NCBI GenBank assembly: GCA_020740775.1
Contig: JAHEWK010000008.1
Coordinates: 868,001-932,000 of the forward strand
DNA from: Ilyonectria destructans
Lineage: Eukaryota > Ascomycota > Sordariomycetes > Hypocreales > Nectriaceae
Length of the DNA stretch: 64,000 nucleotides
Direction of reading: 5' to 3'
The notes under the pieces were generated by a model, which saw nothing but the letters and a program-made list of their open reading frames with translations, had not been told where the DNA came from and searched no databases. Both the position numbers and the translations under genes were made by a program. Of the stretch, positions 48,428-60,202 are shown piece after piece. Position 1 is the stretch's first letter. Every line of letters begins with the position of its first letter.

Positions 48428-48957
48428 ATGGCTTCTCAGTTGCTGCCCCTCGGTGAGCCACCCGCAATGGCGGCACACAGCTGGCGCATCTCTGCATCCG
48501 CTAACATTTAGCCAGAGCTCATCGACAAGTGCGTTGGCTCCAGGATCTGGGTCATCATGAAGGGTGATAAGGGTGAGACGAACCGCTCAGTTGTGTTCCT
48601 GCCGTTGCTGATGGACTGTGATAGAATTCAGTGGAACTCTCCTTGGTTTCGATGACTACGTCAGTGAGTAATAACATATGAATCACTCACATATTTATAT
48701 ACTGACTCATGGCAGACATGGTGCTGGAGGACGTGACTGAATTGTACGCACCGACTTCTCTCTACCGTGATCCCGGCAAATGAGACTAACGGTGCAGTGA
48801 CTACTCTGGAAACCACACCAAGCTACCCAAGATCCTATTAAACGGAAACAACATTTGCATGGTACATCCCTCGTTCCCATCTACCTAGATGACCTATATG
48901 CTAACTGCCGGGCCTCAGTTGATCCCCGGAGGTGAGGGGCCAGAGGGAGGTGCTTGA
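48428..48957 (+). CDS. LSM5: U6 snRNA-associated Sm-like protein LSm5
   Basis: Subunit of the LSm1-7 (cytoplasmic mRNA decay) and LSm2-8 (nuclear U6 snRNA) rings. Six small exons, 48428-48452, 48516-48572, 48625-48663, 48716-48743, 48798-48861 and 48919-48957, encode 83 residues. Sm motif 1 is [32 protein letters not shown] split over exons 2-4; Sm motif 2 is KILLNGNNICMLIPGG across exons 5-6. It starts MASQLLPLELIDKCVG, close to LSm5 of other eukaryotes, and ends GGEGPEGGA. Five introns of 52-63 nt in a 252-nt coding sequence make this the most intron-dense gene of the window. For intron 1 the acceptor CAG at 48513-48515 rather than the nearby TAG is needed for the frame. Convergent with RPB11. 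Confidence 0.96.
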
Positions 48958-49276
48958 ACGATAAGATGAACGAGATGAAAGCATCATATCGAGCATAATC
49001 TACCCCGGGATTTAAATGGGATGAGAGCCGCACAAAATTGAAGCCTCTCACGCAATATGTGCCAGGGTTACTTGACATGTAGCTTTTGAGCATACATATG
49101 TCACTCATGCATCCGAGCCAAAACGCGCAACAGCCGCAGGATAATGAATCCATTTGATCTTGAACTCGTATCGTTTTCCCAATTCTTTTACTGAAAAGAA
49201 GTAACATTAAGTCCCCAACGCCTGCCGCCCATGGAGTCGTGTCCACGTAGGGATGTCCATTCTGTCATTGCTCCGC
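48958..49276. other. Convergent intergenic region LSM5 / RPB11
   Basis: 319 bp that should contain both 3' UTRs and polyadenylation sites. No further feature was seen. Confidence 0.5.
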
Positions 49277-50426
49277 TTAGTGACCATTCTGCATATTGCC
49301 CTGCTCTCCAGTGTTGGTGATACGTCTCAGCTCCCACTCTCGTGTGAACTCTTGATGCAGCATCTCGAGTTGGTTGATGAGTTTCTCACAGACGGACGTA
49401 AACACGTCGCGGGGCGTAATGGTGCCATCCGTCTGGACACGGATGAAGAGCTCCGGGACGTTGGGGTGAGCAACTGGGGAAAACGGTGAGCGCGTGTGGG
49501 AATTCAAGATGGCGGGCAGTGTTCACTCTTGTATCCGGCCATGTAGACGTTAGGGTGAGCCTTGAGATGCTCGGAGAGAAGGTTACCAAGGGTGTGGTCC
49601 TCCTTCTTGAGCACGAAATCGGAGGTGTTAGACATGCCTATCGCACGGTGTTAGGGTGAAGTAGCAGTGTCCTGGGGGTAACCCACCAGAGTAGACCTTC
49701 TCTTCAATCTTTTTCTCGCCGTCTCCGAGGAGGAAGAGCTCAAAACTGTCTCGGACGTCAGCTTTGGTCCTTAAGATGCCACCTCAAGAAACATAACGGG
49801 TCGTCCTGAAGGTTGAAGTGCTTGGGGTTTCCACCGGCCATGGTGAGAATAGCAGTTCTTGGTTCTAGCGGAGTGGAAGGAGGTGGCAGGGAATTTATGT
49901 CGATTCCAAAGTAGGTGTTTTGGTAAAGATAGAAAGCCGTGTTGGGGCGAGATGATTGCTGGCACCTGGCACCACCTGGCAGGAGTGGCAAGTGACGTGC
50001 AAGTATTAAATGCGACCAGAGTGGACATCAACTGGCTCAGCAAACCCTCTGAATGGGGGATCAGAGCACCCAATCTGGTTGTTTGCACCAATGAAGATAA
50101 CCTGGTTATGAACGACTTGTTTGGAGGTAAATGCAGTCGCCTCTCCATCCATCCCAGAGGCCTGCGCCAGTCGATTCAAGCCAGCTCTGGATCAAACCCT
50201 TCCTCCATGGAGTTTTCCGGGTCCAAAGGAAGCGGGAGGCCCAGGGCGTTGGCGATAGGCTGTGCGAAGTGGCCGTTTGTCGCCAGCATGATTGCATGGT
50301 AGTACAAGAACGGTCAGGTGTGATCCCAGCATCCCACGCGTCCTGGTGGAGGAATACAACAATCCCATGGAACAAGAACAGACAACATAGGAAAAAGTCT
50401 TCGGCTTACCGATCTGGGGCGTTCAT
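49277..50426 (-). CDS. RPB11: RNA polymerase II subunit Rpb11
   Basis: Pairs with Rpb3 to form the alpha-like assembly platform of RNA polymerase II in the nucleus. Preferred exons are 50410-50426, 49687-49745, 49527-49637 and 49277-49473, giving 127 residues that begin MNAPDRFELFLLGDGEKK. This N-terminus matches Rpb11 from many eukaryotes. Core motif: FVLKKEDHTLGNLLSEHL, then AGYKIAHPNVPELFIRVQT. The first intron is 664 nt, about ten times the local norm. Within it, at 49841-49798, lies another possible first exon (MAGGNPKHFNLQDDP, donor GTTATG) that joins exon 2 in the same phase through a 52-nt intron and would give 136 residues. The gene diverges from MTQ1. Identity is certain; which first exon is used needs transcript data. 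Confidence 0.92.
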
Positions 50427-50873
50427 CTTGTCGGTTTGGGCTCACCAAAGCTAGAAGTCGTCGGAGGGTGGCAAGGCGAATCGGAGGACGGACACCGCAA
50501 AGAACAGGTTTCCGTCGTTGGGTCGAGAGATGAGCAAACACCGAGCGGTGAGGGAGGTTTCCGTGAGATATCTAACTATGATCCAAAAAGAAGAGCTCGT
50601 GATTAATTCAACAGATCTCAAGCATCGGCAATACTACAGTGAATCCAGAATGAATGGACAAGGTTGTGACCATCACTGTGCCTGGTCACAAAGACGACAA
50701 AAGGCTAATGGTCGGCTAAATCCGCTAGCACCCTTGCGTAACACAAACTCCAGTGACAGAGCTCAGACATTCCCACTGTCCATCAGCACTCCCTCAATTG
50801 ACCAACAAAATGCGCAGTGATTATTCATTCTTTCAATATTTACATTCTCCTCGAGCCATACTAGTTGCGGTCA
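50427..50873. other. Divergent promoter region RPB11 / MTQ1
   Basis: 447 bp between start codons, presumably containing both promoters. No gene or repeat was seen in it. Confidence 0.55.
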
Positions 50874-51965
50874 ATGCCGCGCCTTCCGCCATATTTATTT
50901 CGGCATGCTAAGCGGCAATCGCCTCATCTTGCAACACTTCTTCCTGCTTGTCGTGACCTCGAATCCGCACGCAATGAGCTACGTTGGATAAAGGGCCATG
51001 TTGATGAGACATGCAACCACCATAAACCCAGGCGCGTGGAAGAACTGTGTCGGCAAAGGGGAAAGGGTGTCCCTTTGCAGTATGTGCTAGGCTCGCAACC
51101 CTTTGGCGCACTAGACCTCAAGTGTAAACCTGGTGTCCTCATCCCCCGGCCAGAAACTGAAGCATACACATTTCACCTAATAGACCTCATCAAGTCGGGC
51201 AGGTTACTGGGTTCCCGGGTTGATCATAATAAGCATGGGCTTAATTTGATCGACTTCTGCACGGGGACGGGGTGTATCCCACTCCTCTTGTTTTCGTCCT
51301 TGCAACGGTTGGTCAAAGACTTGCATGTTCAGGGTGTCGATATTTCCCCCTGCGCAATTCAGCTTGCGGAGGAGAACATTGCTCACAACCTTGAATTGGG
51401 AAATATCTCCAAGCCAAGTACGGAACAAACTCTCACTATTTTCAAAGCGGATATTTTCAGTGACGGCGACATCCAGCGTCTCACGGGTTCTCGGTGGGAT
51501 CTCCTCATCTCAAATCCTCCTTACATCTCACGGGATGTCTGGAACCATGGCCGGGGACAGCTTGGATACTCAGTCCGCAAGTACGAGCCACGACTAGCTC
51601 TTATTCCCGACAACCATCTCCCTCGCCCTATCGGATGCAACCCCGAGGATGTATTTTACTCCCGACTTTTGGATATTTCTTCACTCCTACGCCCAAAGGC
51701 CATCCTCTTTGAGATTGGGGACGAGAGTCAAGCCCGCCGCGTCTTGCAACTCTACTTCCAACACGGTGTTGCCAATACTTCACGAGTTGAGGTCTGGCGC
51801 GATTGGCCTGATTTAGAAGCTAGCGCGAATGAAAACTCTTCTGTAGAAGTGGCGACACCGAATGGTCAGAGCATAACTGTTCCGGTCAGAGGAAGTGGAC
51901 TGATACGATCACTCCTCATTCAGTGCTCAGACGAGAGCGACCAGAACGATGCGAGCATTTCTTAA
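50874..51965 (+). CDS. MTQ1: Mitochondrial release-factor glutamine N5-methyltransferase (HemK/PrmC family)
   Basis: Family role: methylates the glutamine of the GGQ motif of the mitochondrial peptide release factor, using S-adenosylmethionine. Intronless, 363 residues. Seen: QYVLGSQPFGALDLKCKPGVLIPRPETE, the substrate-recognition block preceding the methyltransferase fold; motif I FCTGTGCIPLLL; VQGVDISPCAI; and the catalytic NPPY (about residues 214-217) in LLISNPPYISRDVW, followed by YEPRLAL. The start at 50874 opens a basic, hydroxyl-poor N-terminus (MPRLPPYLFRHAKRQ), compatible with a mitochondrial targeting sequence. A Leu/Lys-rich loop replaces part of the bacterial sequence. The main alternative, the cytosolic paralogue Mtq2, is shorter and lacks the N-terminal helical region present here. 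Confidence 0.93.
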   Translation: MPRLPPYLFRHAKRQSPHLATLLPACRDLESARNELRWIKGHVDETCNHHKPRRVEELCRQRGKGVPLQYVLGSQPFGALDLKCKPGVLIPRPETEAYTFHLIDLIKSGRLLGSRVDHNKHGLNLIDFCTGTGCIPLLLFSSLQRLVKDLHVQGVDISPCAIQLAEENIAHNLELGNISKPSTEQTLTIFKADIFSDGDIQRLTGSRWDLLISNPPYISRDVWNHGRGQLGYSVRKYEPRLALIPDNHLPRPIGCNPEDVFYSRLLDISSLLRPKAILFEIGDESQARRVLQLYFQHGVANTSRVEVWRDWPDLEASANENSSVEVATPNGQSITVPVRGSGLIRSLLIQCSDESDQNDASIS

Positions 51966-52645
51966 CTACATTCTTCGTGTAATTCATAAACTTGTAGTAT
52001 AACTCAATACCCATTGATATTGTAGCGATCTTGTTAGTGTGTCATGTGGTTTTGAAGTCATCATGGATTAAGAGATGTGTCTGGAGGTCGCCACTTGCGA
52101 GTCAGGTCTCTCGGCACGAATCGGATTGACAAATCTGGAAACCTTCCTACTCAAGGGAGATGGTTGCCGACTCGAAAAAAGATGCAAACATGAAGATAGA
52201 TGCAAAATGAAGCAGGACTCGATAACATAATGATGGAGATATTCAACAAAGCCAATGGCACTATATGCACTGGACAGATTCGCCAATTAGTGATGGGCGA
52301 AACCAGTAATTTGCAGGCATCTACTCGCTGACGTGCTACCCTGAACCGGCTCTTGGCGAACCCCGACGTCTTCCGAGGGCACGTGATAGCGCCCAATTTT
52401 CGAGCTAGCAAGGCCGATGGGTTCATCGCCAGAAGCTTCCACTTCTGTGGTGTCATCAACAATCCCCCCCCATTGGAGCCAGGAACTTTGAGGACTCGCT
52501 ATATTCCACCGAATTCTGCTCGATACCTAAGTGCGAGATCGTTCCGGCTTGAGCCGCGATCCCTCATGAGATAGCAGGCCGCCTGCGCATCTCTGCCTCC
52601 CACGACTCCGGTGGTTCCGCACTTGCGCCAGCCTGGAAGCCCGTC
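51966..52645. other. Intergenic region MTQ1 / YTA10
   Basis: 680 bp: 3' end of MTQ1 and promoter of the m-AAA protease gene in tandem orientation. No other feature is supported. Confidence 0.5.
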
Positions 52646-55404
52646 ATGTCGAGATATCTGCGACAATCGAGCCAGCTCGCGCGGGTTGCGCGACTGTCAG
52701 CACAGCCTGCGCTCCGAATATGTGCACGACCATCTATTATCACCAGATCGATCCCCGCAACAAACTCGGCGGCATTTGCGATCCGGGCGAGGAGAGCGTA
52801 CTCGTCTCAGCCCACCCCACCTGGCCAAGAACCACGATCGAATGACGACAAGGACACCAACAAGAACGACATCAACCCCTCAAACCAACAAAATGCCCAG
52901 GCACCGAAGCCACCGCCTCTGCCCGAGGGCTGGATTCACCTAGCGAAAGAGGAGATTGCCCATCTCGAACAATTTATCGGCAGGATCCCTGAGGCTCACC
53001 GACCCATGGCGAAGAATATTCTGAGCAAGCTTCAACAGACAGGAGCACCTCCTGAGACTCGAGACTTACTCACCAAGTTGCGCAAGGGAGAAGGAAGCCT
53101 CACAATTCTGGACAAGGGAAGACTTATGCGCTGTATCTACATGATTACGGAGCGAATGGTCGAGCTCGAGGAATATGAGGACCGGAACGGTTCCTTCTCG
53201 TCATTCCGGATGGATGACGAGTCCAAAACCAAGGGTCAAGCCAAGGAACAGCAACAAGAAGGTGCCTCCAAGGAGGACGGAACCGACAATGTCAAGTCGA
53301 AGGAAACCGACCCCAGCAAGCAAGGTGGTAAGCCGCCCAAGAGCGAGAGGAGTGGGTGGCTGGAGGCCATTCAGACTGGTATTGCCATTGGTGTCACTGT
53401 ATGGATTGCGGAACTCATCGCCAACCCTTTCTCGGAGAAGGAGATTACATGGCAGGAAATGAGAAAGGCGTTCCTCGACAAGGGACTGGTGCAGAAACTG
53501 GTGGTTATCAACGGATCCCAGGTCCGAGTTGAGCTCCATGCGTCGGCCTCCGGTACTGCCAGCGACTCCGGCCAGACCCCCAGGAAAACCTATGTTTTCT
53601 CTATTGGATCCGTCGAGTCTTTCGAGAGGAAGTTGGAGGAGGCTCAAGACCAGCTTGGCATACCCCCTTCGGAGAGAATTCCCGTTAGCTACGAATCTGG
53701 TGGGGGCACTTTCGGCAACCTTCTCCTCGCCTTTGGCCCGACACTCTTGTTTATTGGACTGATTCTCTGGACCCAGCGGTCAATGGGCGGACGCGGTGGC
53801 GCCAGTGGCGGCATGTTCAACTTTGGCAAGAGCAAGGCCAAGAAGTTCAACGCCGAGAGTGCGGTGAAGGTCAAGTTCGCAGACGTGGCTGGCCTGGAGG
53901 AGGCAAAGATGGAAATCATGGAGTTTGTCAGCTTCCTTAAGCAGCCCGAGAAGTTCGAGAAGCTGGGAGCCAAGATTCCCCGAGGCGCAATTCTTGCCGG
54001 CCCTCCCGGTACTGGTAAGACACTGCTTGCTAAGGCCACGGCCGGCGAGTCGGGCGTTCCTTTCTTCAGCGTGAGCGGTTCCGAGTTCGTGGAGATGTTC
54101 GTGGGTGTTGGTCCTTCTCGAGTGCGAGATTTGTTCGCCGAGGGCCGAAAGAACGCACCCTGCATCATCTTCATTGACGAAATCGATGCCATCGGCCGAG
54201 CGCGTCAGGAGAGCGGAAAGGGCTTTGGCGGCAACGACGAGCGAGAGGCCACCCTCAACCAGATCCTTACCGAGATGGACGGATTCAACACACGGGAACA
54301 GGTTGTCGTTTTGGCCGGTACCAACCGAGCGGATATGCTCGACAAGGCCTTGATGCGACCTGGACGATTCGACCGACACATCTTCATCGACCGACCCACG
54401 ATGAAGGGACGACAGGAGATCTTCAAGGTTTACCTGAACAAAATTGTGACTAACGAGGATCACGAGTTCCTTGTCGGCCGACTTGCTACCTTGACCCCTG
54501 GTTTCTCTGGAGCCGACATTGCTAATGTCGTCAACGAGGCCGCACTCATTGGTACGTCTAATATGGAACCATTACGCAGAACTGAGTCACTGACATGAGA
54601 ATAGCTGCCCGAGGCAACGCTGATGATGTCAAGATGGATCACTTTGAGCGAGCCATCGAGCGAGTGATTGGCGGCCTGGAGCGCAAGTCGTTGGTGCTAA
54701 AGCCTTTGGAGAAGAAGACGGTGGCGTACCACGAAGCTGGCCATGCCATCTGCGGTTGGTTCTTGGAGCACGCGGACCCCCTCCTGAAGGTGTCGATTAT
54801 CCCGCGAGGCCAAGGCGCGCTTGGCTACGCCCAGTACTTGCCGCAGGACGCCTACTTGATGAACACCAACCAGCTCATGGACCGTATGGCCATGACGATG
54901 GGAGGTCGTGTGTCCGAGGAGCTCCACTTCCCCACCGTGACGACAGGAGCCAGTGATGACTTCAAGAAGGTTTCACAGATGGCAAGGAACATGGTGACCC
55001 AATGGGGAATGTCGGAGAAGGTGGGACCAATACACTTTGAGAACGACCCGAACCGAATGCAGAAGCCATTTGCCGAGTCCACAGCTCAGAAAATCGACCA
55101 GGAGGTGTCGCGAATCGTCGATCAGGCTTACCAACGGTGCCGCGACCTCCTGACAGAGAAGAAGACGGAGGTGGGCGTGGTCGCGCAGGAGCTGCTCAAG
55201 AAGGAGGTGCTGACGCGAGACGACATGGTCCGCATGCTGGGCAAGCGACCGTTTGACGATAACGAGGACTTTGAGAAGTATTTCGGAGGAGGCAAGGAGA
55301 AGGGCGCGCCGCCCCCATTCTCAGAGGAGACGGACACGCCCAAGGAGCCGCCGACGCCGGCCCCAGCGTTCAGAAGTATGCAGGAGGATGCGAGCCGACG
55401 GTAA
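52646..55404 (+). CDS. YTA10: Mitochondrial m-AAA protease subunit (Afg3/Yta10 family)
   Basis: Membrane-bound ATP-dependent metalloprotease of the mitochondrial inner membrane with its catalytic domains in the matrix; it degrades misfolded membrane proteins and processes some precursors. Two exons, 52646-54551 and 54605-55404, encode 901 residues. Order of parts: Arg/Ser-rich mitochondrial presequence; charged linker (about 60-230); first membrane segment about 236-258; intermembrane-space domain; second membrane segment about 358-377; AAA domain with Walker A GPPGTGKT (about 451-458), Walker B IIFIDEID, and arginine-finger region MRPGRFDRH; then the zinc site HEAGH at 678-682. [20 protein letters not shown] and the GKSKAKKFN linker resemble Yta10 more than Yta12. 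The C-terminus is Pro/Glu-rich. Confidence 0.96.
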
Positions 55405-56694
55405 GGTTCCCAACTCTCAAGGATGAACACGTATCGTCGTATTCTCTGCAAAGTGGGCCATAAGGCTCATTGTTCGGGGTTCGGGGCCCACGGCCCACGA
55501 GAGGAGAGGAGATAGGATATGGATCATGGGGAACTTGAGGCAAGGCGGGGATTGGCTACGGCGTTGGACACGGCACGGAGCATAGCCACCTCGATGAGCC
55601 GGGACAAGAGGCGGCGAAGGGAAATTGGCTGGGCGAGGCCGCAGCGGCAGCACACAGAGGCACTCAACTCTACCTAACACCTACTCGGTTCCGTCGAGTG
55701 TATTTCAGCAGATGATCTCGGAAGCTCGGGGATTAGGAAAAGCTTCTGGTGTAACATGTATTTTAAAGGGGGATAGAATTGTAACACCTTGTCAATACGG
55801 CTACAAAAAAAAACAAAGATGGACAACCGAGCACAGTACCGGGATATAGCCGCCTGTGAATAAGAGGAGCACCACGGGGACGTCGAAGGTGTAAAACTGT
55901 ATCTGTTGTGTGTGTTTTTACGTGAGCATTGGCGAGAGGACGTTATTGGGAAAGCTGCGGCGCAGCAATTGCACGGTCATTATTGTCGGTTCGAGAAGAA
56001 GGCCACGATGGCATCATTGAACATTGTACAACAGCATCAGTAAATCCCAATTGGAGTATCTTCGCATAAACTTAACGAGAGATGTGACGTGGACCTCTTG
56101 ATATCCTATGGTTTGTTGGATAGCGAGGGCCGCTGACTGAATCGTGAGACACACGCTGATTGGCTGGCAAAGTTCCCCCCGGTGAAAGAACTTTCTGGTG
56201 TGTTTGCGGGTTGGGCTTCTAATAGAAGGAAGTGGAGGAGGGCGAAATAGGAACCCTCTTTTTTTTCTTGGGTGGTTTGTCTTGCGTGCCTGTTTGTGTT
56301 ATTTCTCACCGTCTCGGGGCTAGTTCGAAATGTCGCTTCTGGCGGTGATTAATAACTCGAGGAATCGGATGCTTGTGAGCTGTGTGTGTGTGTGTGCACC
56401 GGTGTTCTGTTGGTCCCCGGGGCCGGCGGCAATGCGGCTAATGGGAAAAGGTCGGCACGTAGGGTGGGATCGGAGGAATTGTGGGAGACGGACTAATTAC
56501 TTGTTTGTTTGGTCAAAAGACGAGTTAGTTTTGCGGCTGGAGAGAGGATGGGAAAGGTTCCGTGCATTGCATTCGAAGTGTGTTTCGGCGGGGTGTGGCG
56601 GTGACGGACGGACGGTGACCGGGAGAGGCTGCGGGGGGAGTGACAAGGATGGAAAGGAAAGAGAGAGGGAGAGAGAGGGATGGTCAGTGGGGCT

Positions 56695-56726
56695 TGTGTG
56701 TGTTTGTGTGTGTGTGTGTGTGTGTG
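56695..56726. repeat. (TG)n microsatellite
   Basis: About 16 TG units with one T interruption; a second, shorter tract lies at 56381-56396. Confidence 0.9.
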
Positions 56727-57414
56727 CGTCAACTGTCTGAAAGATGGAGTAGCATGGAGGAGTAGCATGGAGGAGAAGTATGGAGGAGGAAGACGAGGAG
56801 GACGAGGACGAGCATGCCGATGGGTAGCAGACAGACTTTGGTTGCCAATCGGGGAGCGGCGCGTTGATGTCATTAATGTCCGTTTACCCTTGATTGCAGC
56901 CATCCATCCATTGACCCATCCACTTATGTGGCCTGCGATATACTGCCAGCAGCCCAAAACTGACGTTGCTGGCCCGTCCTACTGGATGGCCATGGTGGTG
57001 ATTCAACCGGTGTGGTGTGGTGTACAACGTAGGGCAGGCAATGGGCCTGGGCCTCACCGCGAGGAGCTCCACACATGCCGCGGATACAGGGGCCAGGGAC
57101 CGGGGGGACGGGGGCCGATAGTCACGGTGATTGTTGTTGTTGCACGTACACCACTGTACAGTACAGTAGTAGTACCCATACTGACGGATACCGACGGAAG
57201 CAGCATTCATCACTCACTCTTCCTGGGTTTATTAGGTGCGTTTATTAGCCCCCTCGCGCCCTATCCAGTGCCCGCTCGTCCGGGTATAAGGCGAGCTAAC
57301 AACGTCGCTGTATCCGCTGGTTGGGCAGTTGAAAGTTCGTCTGGTCTTTCTTTGGCGGCCGCCGATTGGCTGAGAAAGTGTCGGCATGCCGTCTTGGGGC
57401 AAAAGGGCAATTCT

Positions 57415-57553
57415 GACTAGGTAGGTACATTACATTACATTACATACATACCTCATACATATAACGTCCAACAGGACCGGGCCTCAGCCTGCCCTCCTGC
57501 CGTGTGTTGTTGGACATGCATACATTGACGGCAGGTTGTCGACTAGGTAGGTA
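57415..57553. repeat. Duplicated GACTAGGTAGGTA motif
   Basis: Identical 13-bp copies at 57415-57427 and 57541-57553, separated by ACATT/ATAC-rich sequence. Confidence 0.7.
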
Positions 57554-58062
57554 TCTATCTGCCTGCTTTATTAGCTCCTGCCTTTGAACTTGCCTCGCCC
57601 TTGGACTACTTTTCCCTCTTCCTCATTGACTTTCCCTCTCGTTTCCTTGCATCCGTCCTTAACTCGCAAGTCGGCACCGCTATTTTGGAGGGGCTCATAG
57701 ATCTATCGCCCCCGCGCCAGATCCGCCCCATTTGAAATACGCCCGATTCCACCGTCCTGCTCTCTCTACGACAGGGGGCACCCCAGTGCAAGACGGCTTC
57801 TTTCTTCCCTTTTCCCTTTTCCATTCCATCCCATTCAACTCAAACACCTCTCGCGGTAAACTTCTCTCCTCTGCGGCCCTAGTCCTCGTGGCAGCCAAAC
57901 ATAGAGTTGTTCTAGTTTCACGCCCCCGGATCGGATCCACCCTTCCGACGCCGCCATTCTCAACCCTCTCTCCGTGTCTGACCCCGACCGCAACTTTCTG
58001 CTCTCAATCTTTCCTCCATCAACACGTAAAAAGCACGCCAATACCTCCCGCCGCCAAATCCG

Positions 58063-60202
58063 ATGGCATCCTCCTCCGCTGGACGGGAGAAGGTGCCTCC
58101 CACGGACCTGCCGCCTTGTCCTCTAGACCGCGCCCCGTCCCGGTCGTCCTCATCGCGGGGAGCGGATGCTTGGTGGAGGATTCACCTGTTCCGTGGCATG
58201 GTCAACGACGTCCGACGCAGGGCGCCCTACTATGTTAGCGATTGGCGGGATGCCTGGGACTATCGCGTTGTGCCGGCTACGGTGTACATGTACTTTGCCA
58301 AGTGAGTATGCGTCTGCGCCAGGGGATGGAAATAGGACGAGAATAGGAGCATTGTTGGGGACTGACTTTCCTAGCATCCTTCCGGCTCTGGCCTTCTCTC
58401 TCGACATGTTCCAGAAGACGGGCTCCAACTACGGAGTTAACGAAGTCCTGCTGGCTTCCGTCCTCGGATCCATCGTCTTCTCCCTCTTTTCCGCTCAACC
58501 CCTCGTCATTGTTGGCGTAACTGGCCCCATCACCGTCTTCAACTAGTAGGTCATTGTCTTAACCCAGGTTTCTGCGCCCACATCTAGGCTAACCAATCGC
58601 GTAGCACTGTCTACGACATTATGAAGCCTACAGGTGTCAACTACATTGGCTTTATGTGCTGGATTGGCATGTAAGTCAATTCACCCTTTCCTCTATCCCT
58701 TCCCCTAGTTCGCAGTCCACGTCGTGAAGACGTCATACTGACATCAACCAAGCTGGTCTCTGATTCTTCACTGGATCCTTGCCATCACCAACTCGTGCAA
58801 CTGGCTCCGCTGGGTCACCCGCTTTCCCTGCGACATCTTCGGCTTCTACGTTGCCTTCATCTACCTCCAAAAGGGCATCCAAGTCCTCCAACGGCTTGGC
58901 GACGATGCTGCCTTCTACCTCTCCATCGTCTCCGCCCTCCTCGTCTTCATGGTCGCCTACCTCTGCGGCGAACTCGGCACCAGCAGCCTCTTCCGACACC
59001 CGATTCGTGTCTTCCTCAAGGACTATGGCACCCCGCTCACCCTCATCTTCTTCACCGGTTTCGTGCACATAGGGCGGATGGCAAAGGTCGATCTCGAGGT
59101 GTTGCCTACTGGCGATGCCTTCACACCAACTAGCGATCGCGACTGGCTTGTCAGGTTTTGGGACTTGAGTGTTGGAGAGATCTTTACAGCGCTCCCTTTT
59201 GCCATTCTCCTGACCATTCTGTTCTGGTTCGACCACAACGGTACGTGATGCTCTCCGATAGCCCCTGAGGTCATTTTGTGCTGACAACACTCAGTTTCCT
59301 CCCTCATTGCCCAAGGCAGCGAATTCCCTCTCCGAAAGCCCGCCGGTTTTCACTGGGATCTCTTCCTCCTCGGCCTAACCACCGGTGTTGCCGGCATCCT
59401 CGGCTTGCCCTTCCCGAACGGCCTCATCCCTCAGGCCCCGTTCCACACCGAGTCCCTCTGCGTCACCAAGCCCGTCAAAGACGTCGACGAACACGGCAAC
59501 GAAAAGGAAGGGCATTATTCATTCGAGACCACGCATGTCGTCGAGCAGCGGTTTTCCAACTTGGCTCAGGGTCTTCTCACACTGGGAACCATGTCGGGCC
59601 CCCTTCTTGTCGTCATCCACCTCATCCCCCACGGTGTCCTTGCCGGTCTCTTCTTCGTCATGGGAGTCCAGGCCCTCGAGGCCAACGGAATCACCGCCAA
59701 GCTCGTCTTCCTCGCCCGCGACAAGACCCTCACTCCGTCTTCCGCTCCACTGCGTCAGATTCGTCGCCGCTCCGCAATCTGGATCTTCGTCCTCATTGAA
59801 CTCATTGGCTTTGGCGCAACCTTCGCCATCACCCAGACAGTTGCTGCCGTTGGCTTCCCCGTCTTTATCATGGCCCTGATCCCCATTCGCGCTTGTATAC
59901 TACCCCGTATCTTCAGCCCGGAGGAGCTCGCTGCCCTCGACGAGCCCACCGCTTCACCCTTTACCATGGAGGGCATCGGTGGCGTCTGGGGCGGTGCTAA
60001 GGATGACGACCCGAGCGACGAAACCTCGGGTGCCCCTAGTCGTGCGTCCTCTGGTCGCGATCCACGACATCGCCCTGATCGTCGTGATAACGTCTTTGCT
60101 CATCCCGGTGCGCCCCGGAAGAGCCAAGAGGACTTGGCGGAGCTGGGTCAAGTTCAGTCAGGACGCAGCACTGCGACTCGGAGGAGAAGCGTCGAAAGGT
60201 GA
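58063..60202 (+). CDS. BOR1: Bor1-type anion (borate/bicarbonate) transporter
   Basis: Member of the SLC4-like HCO3 transporter family; yeast Bor1 exports borate at the plasma membrane. Five exons, 58063-58301, 58375-58545, 58605-58670, 58753-59240 and 59295-60202, encode 623 residues. Visible family features are YFANILPALAFSLDMF, GVNEVLLASVLGSIVFSLF, QPLVIVGVTGPITVFNYTVYD, a long series of hydrophobic helices (about 10-12), LPFPNGLIPQAPFHTESLC, and VVEQRFSNLAQGLL. The C-terminus is hydrophilic and Arg/Ser/Asp-rich and ends in RRRSVER. The frame after the last visible codons meets TGA within AGGTGAGCC, which could also be read as a splice donor, so a further short exon is possible. Borate as substrate is inferred from the fungal branch; bicarbonate cannot be excluded. 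Convergent with TOF1. Confidence 0.93.

Larger units (their letters stand above)
55405..58062. other. Intergenic region with simple repeats
   Basis: 2.66 kb between YTA10 and the Bor1-type gene. It contains TG microsatellites (56381-56396 and 56695-56726), GGA-rich sequence at about 56746-56812, an ACATT repeat near 57428-57446, and two copies of GACTAGGTAGGTA. The last 330 bp are a C/T-rich leader that contains an upstream ATG at 57732. No gene is supported. Confidence 0.5.
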
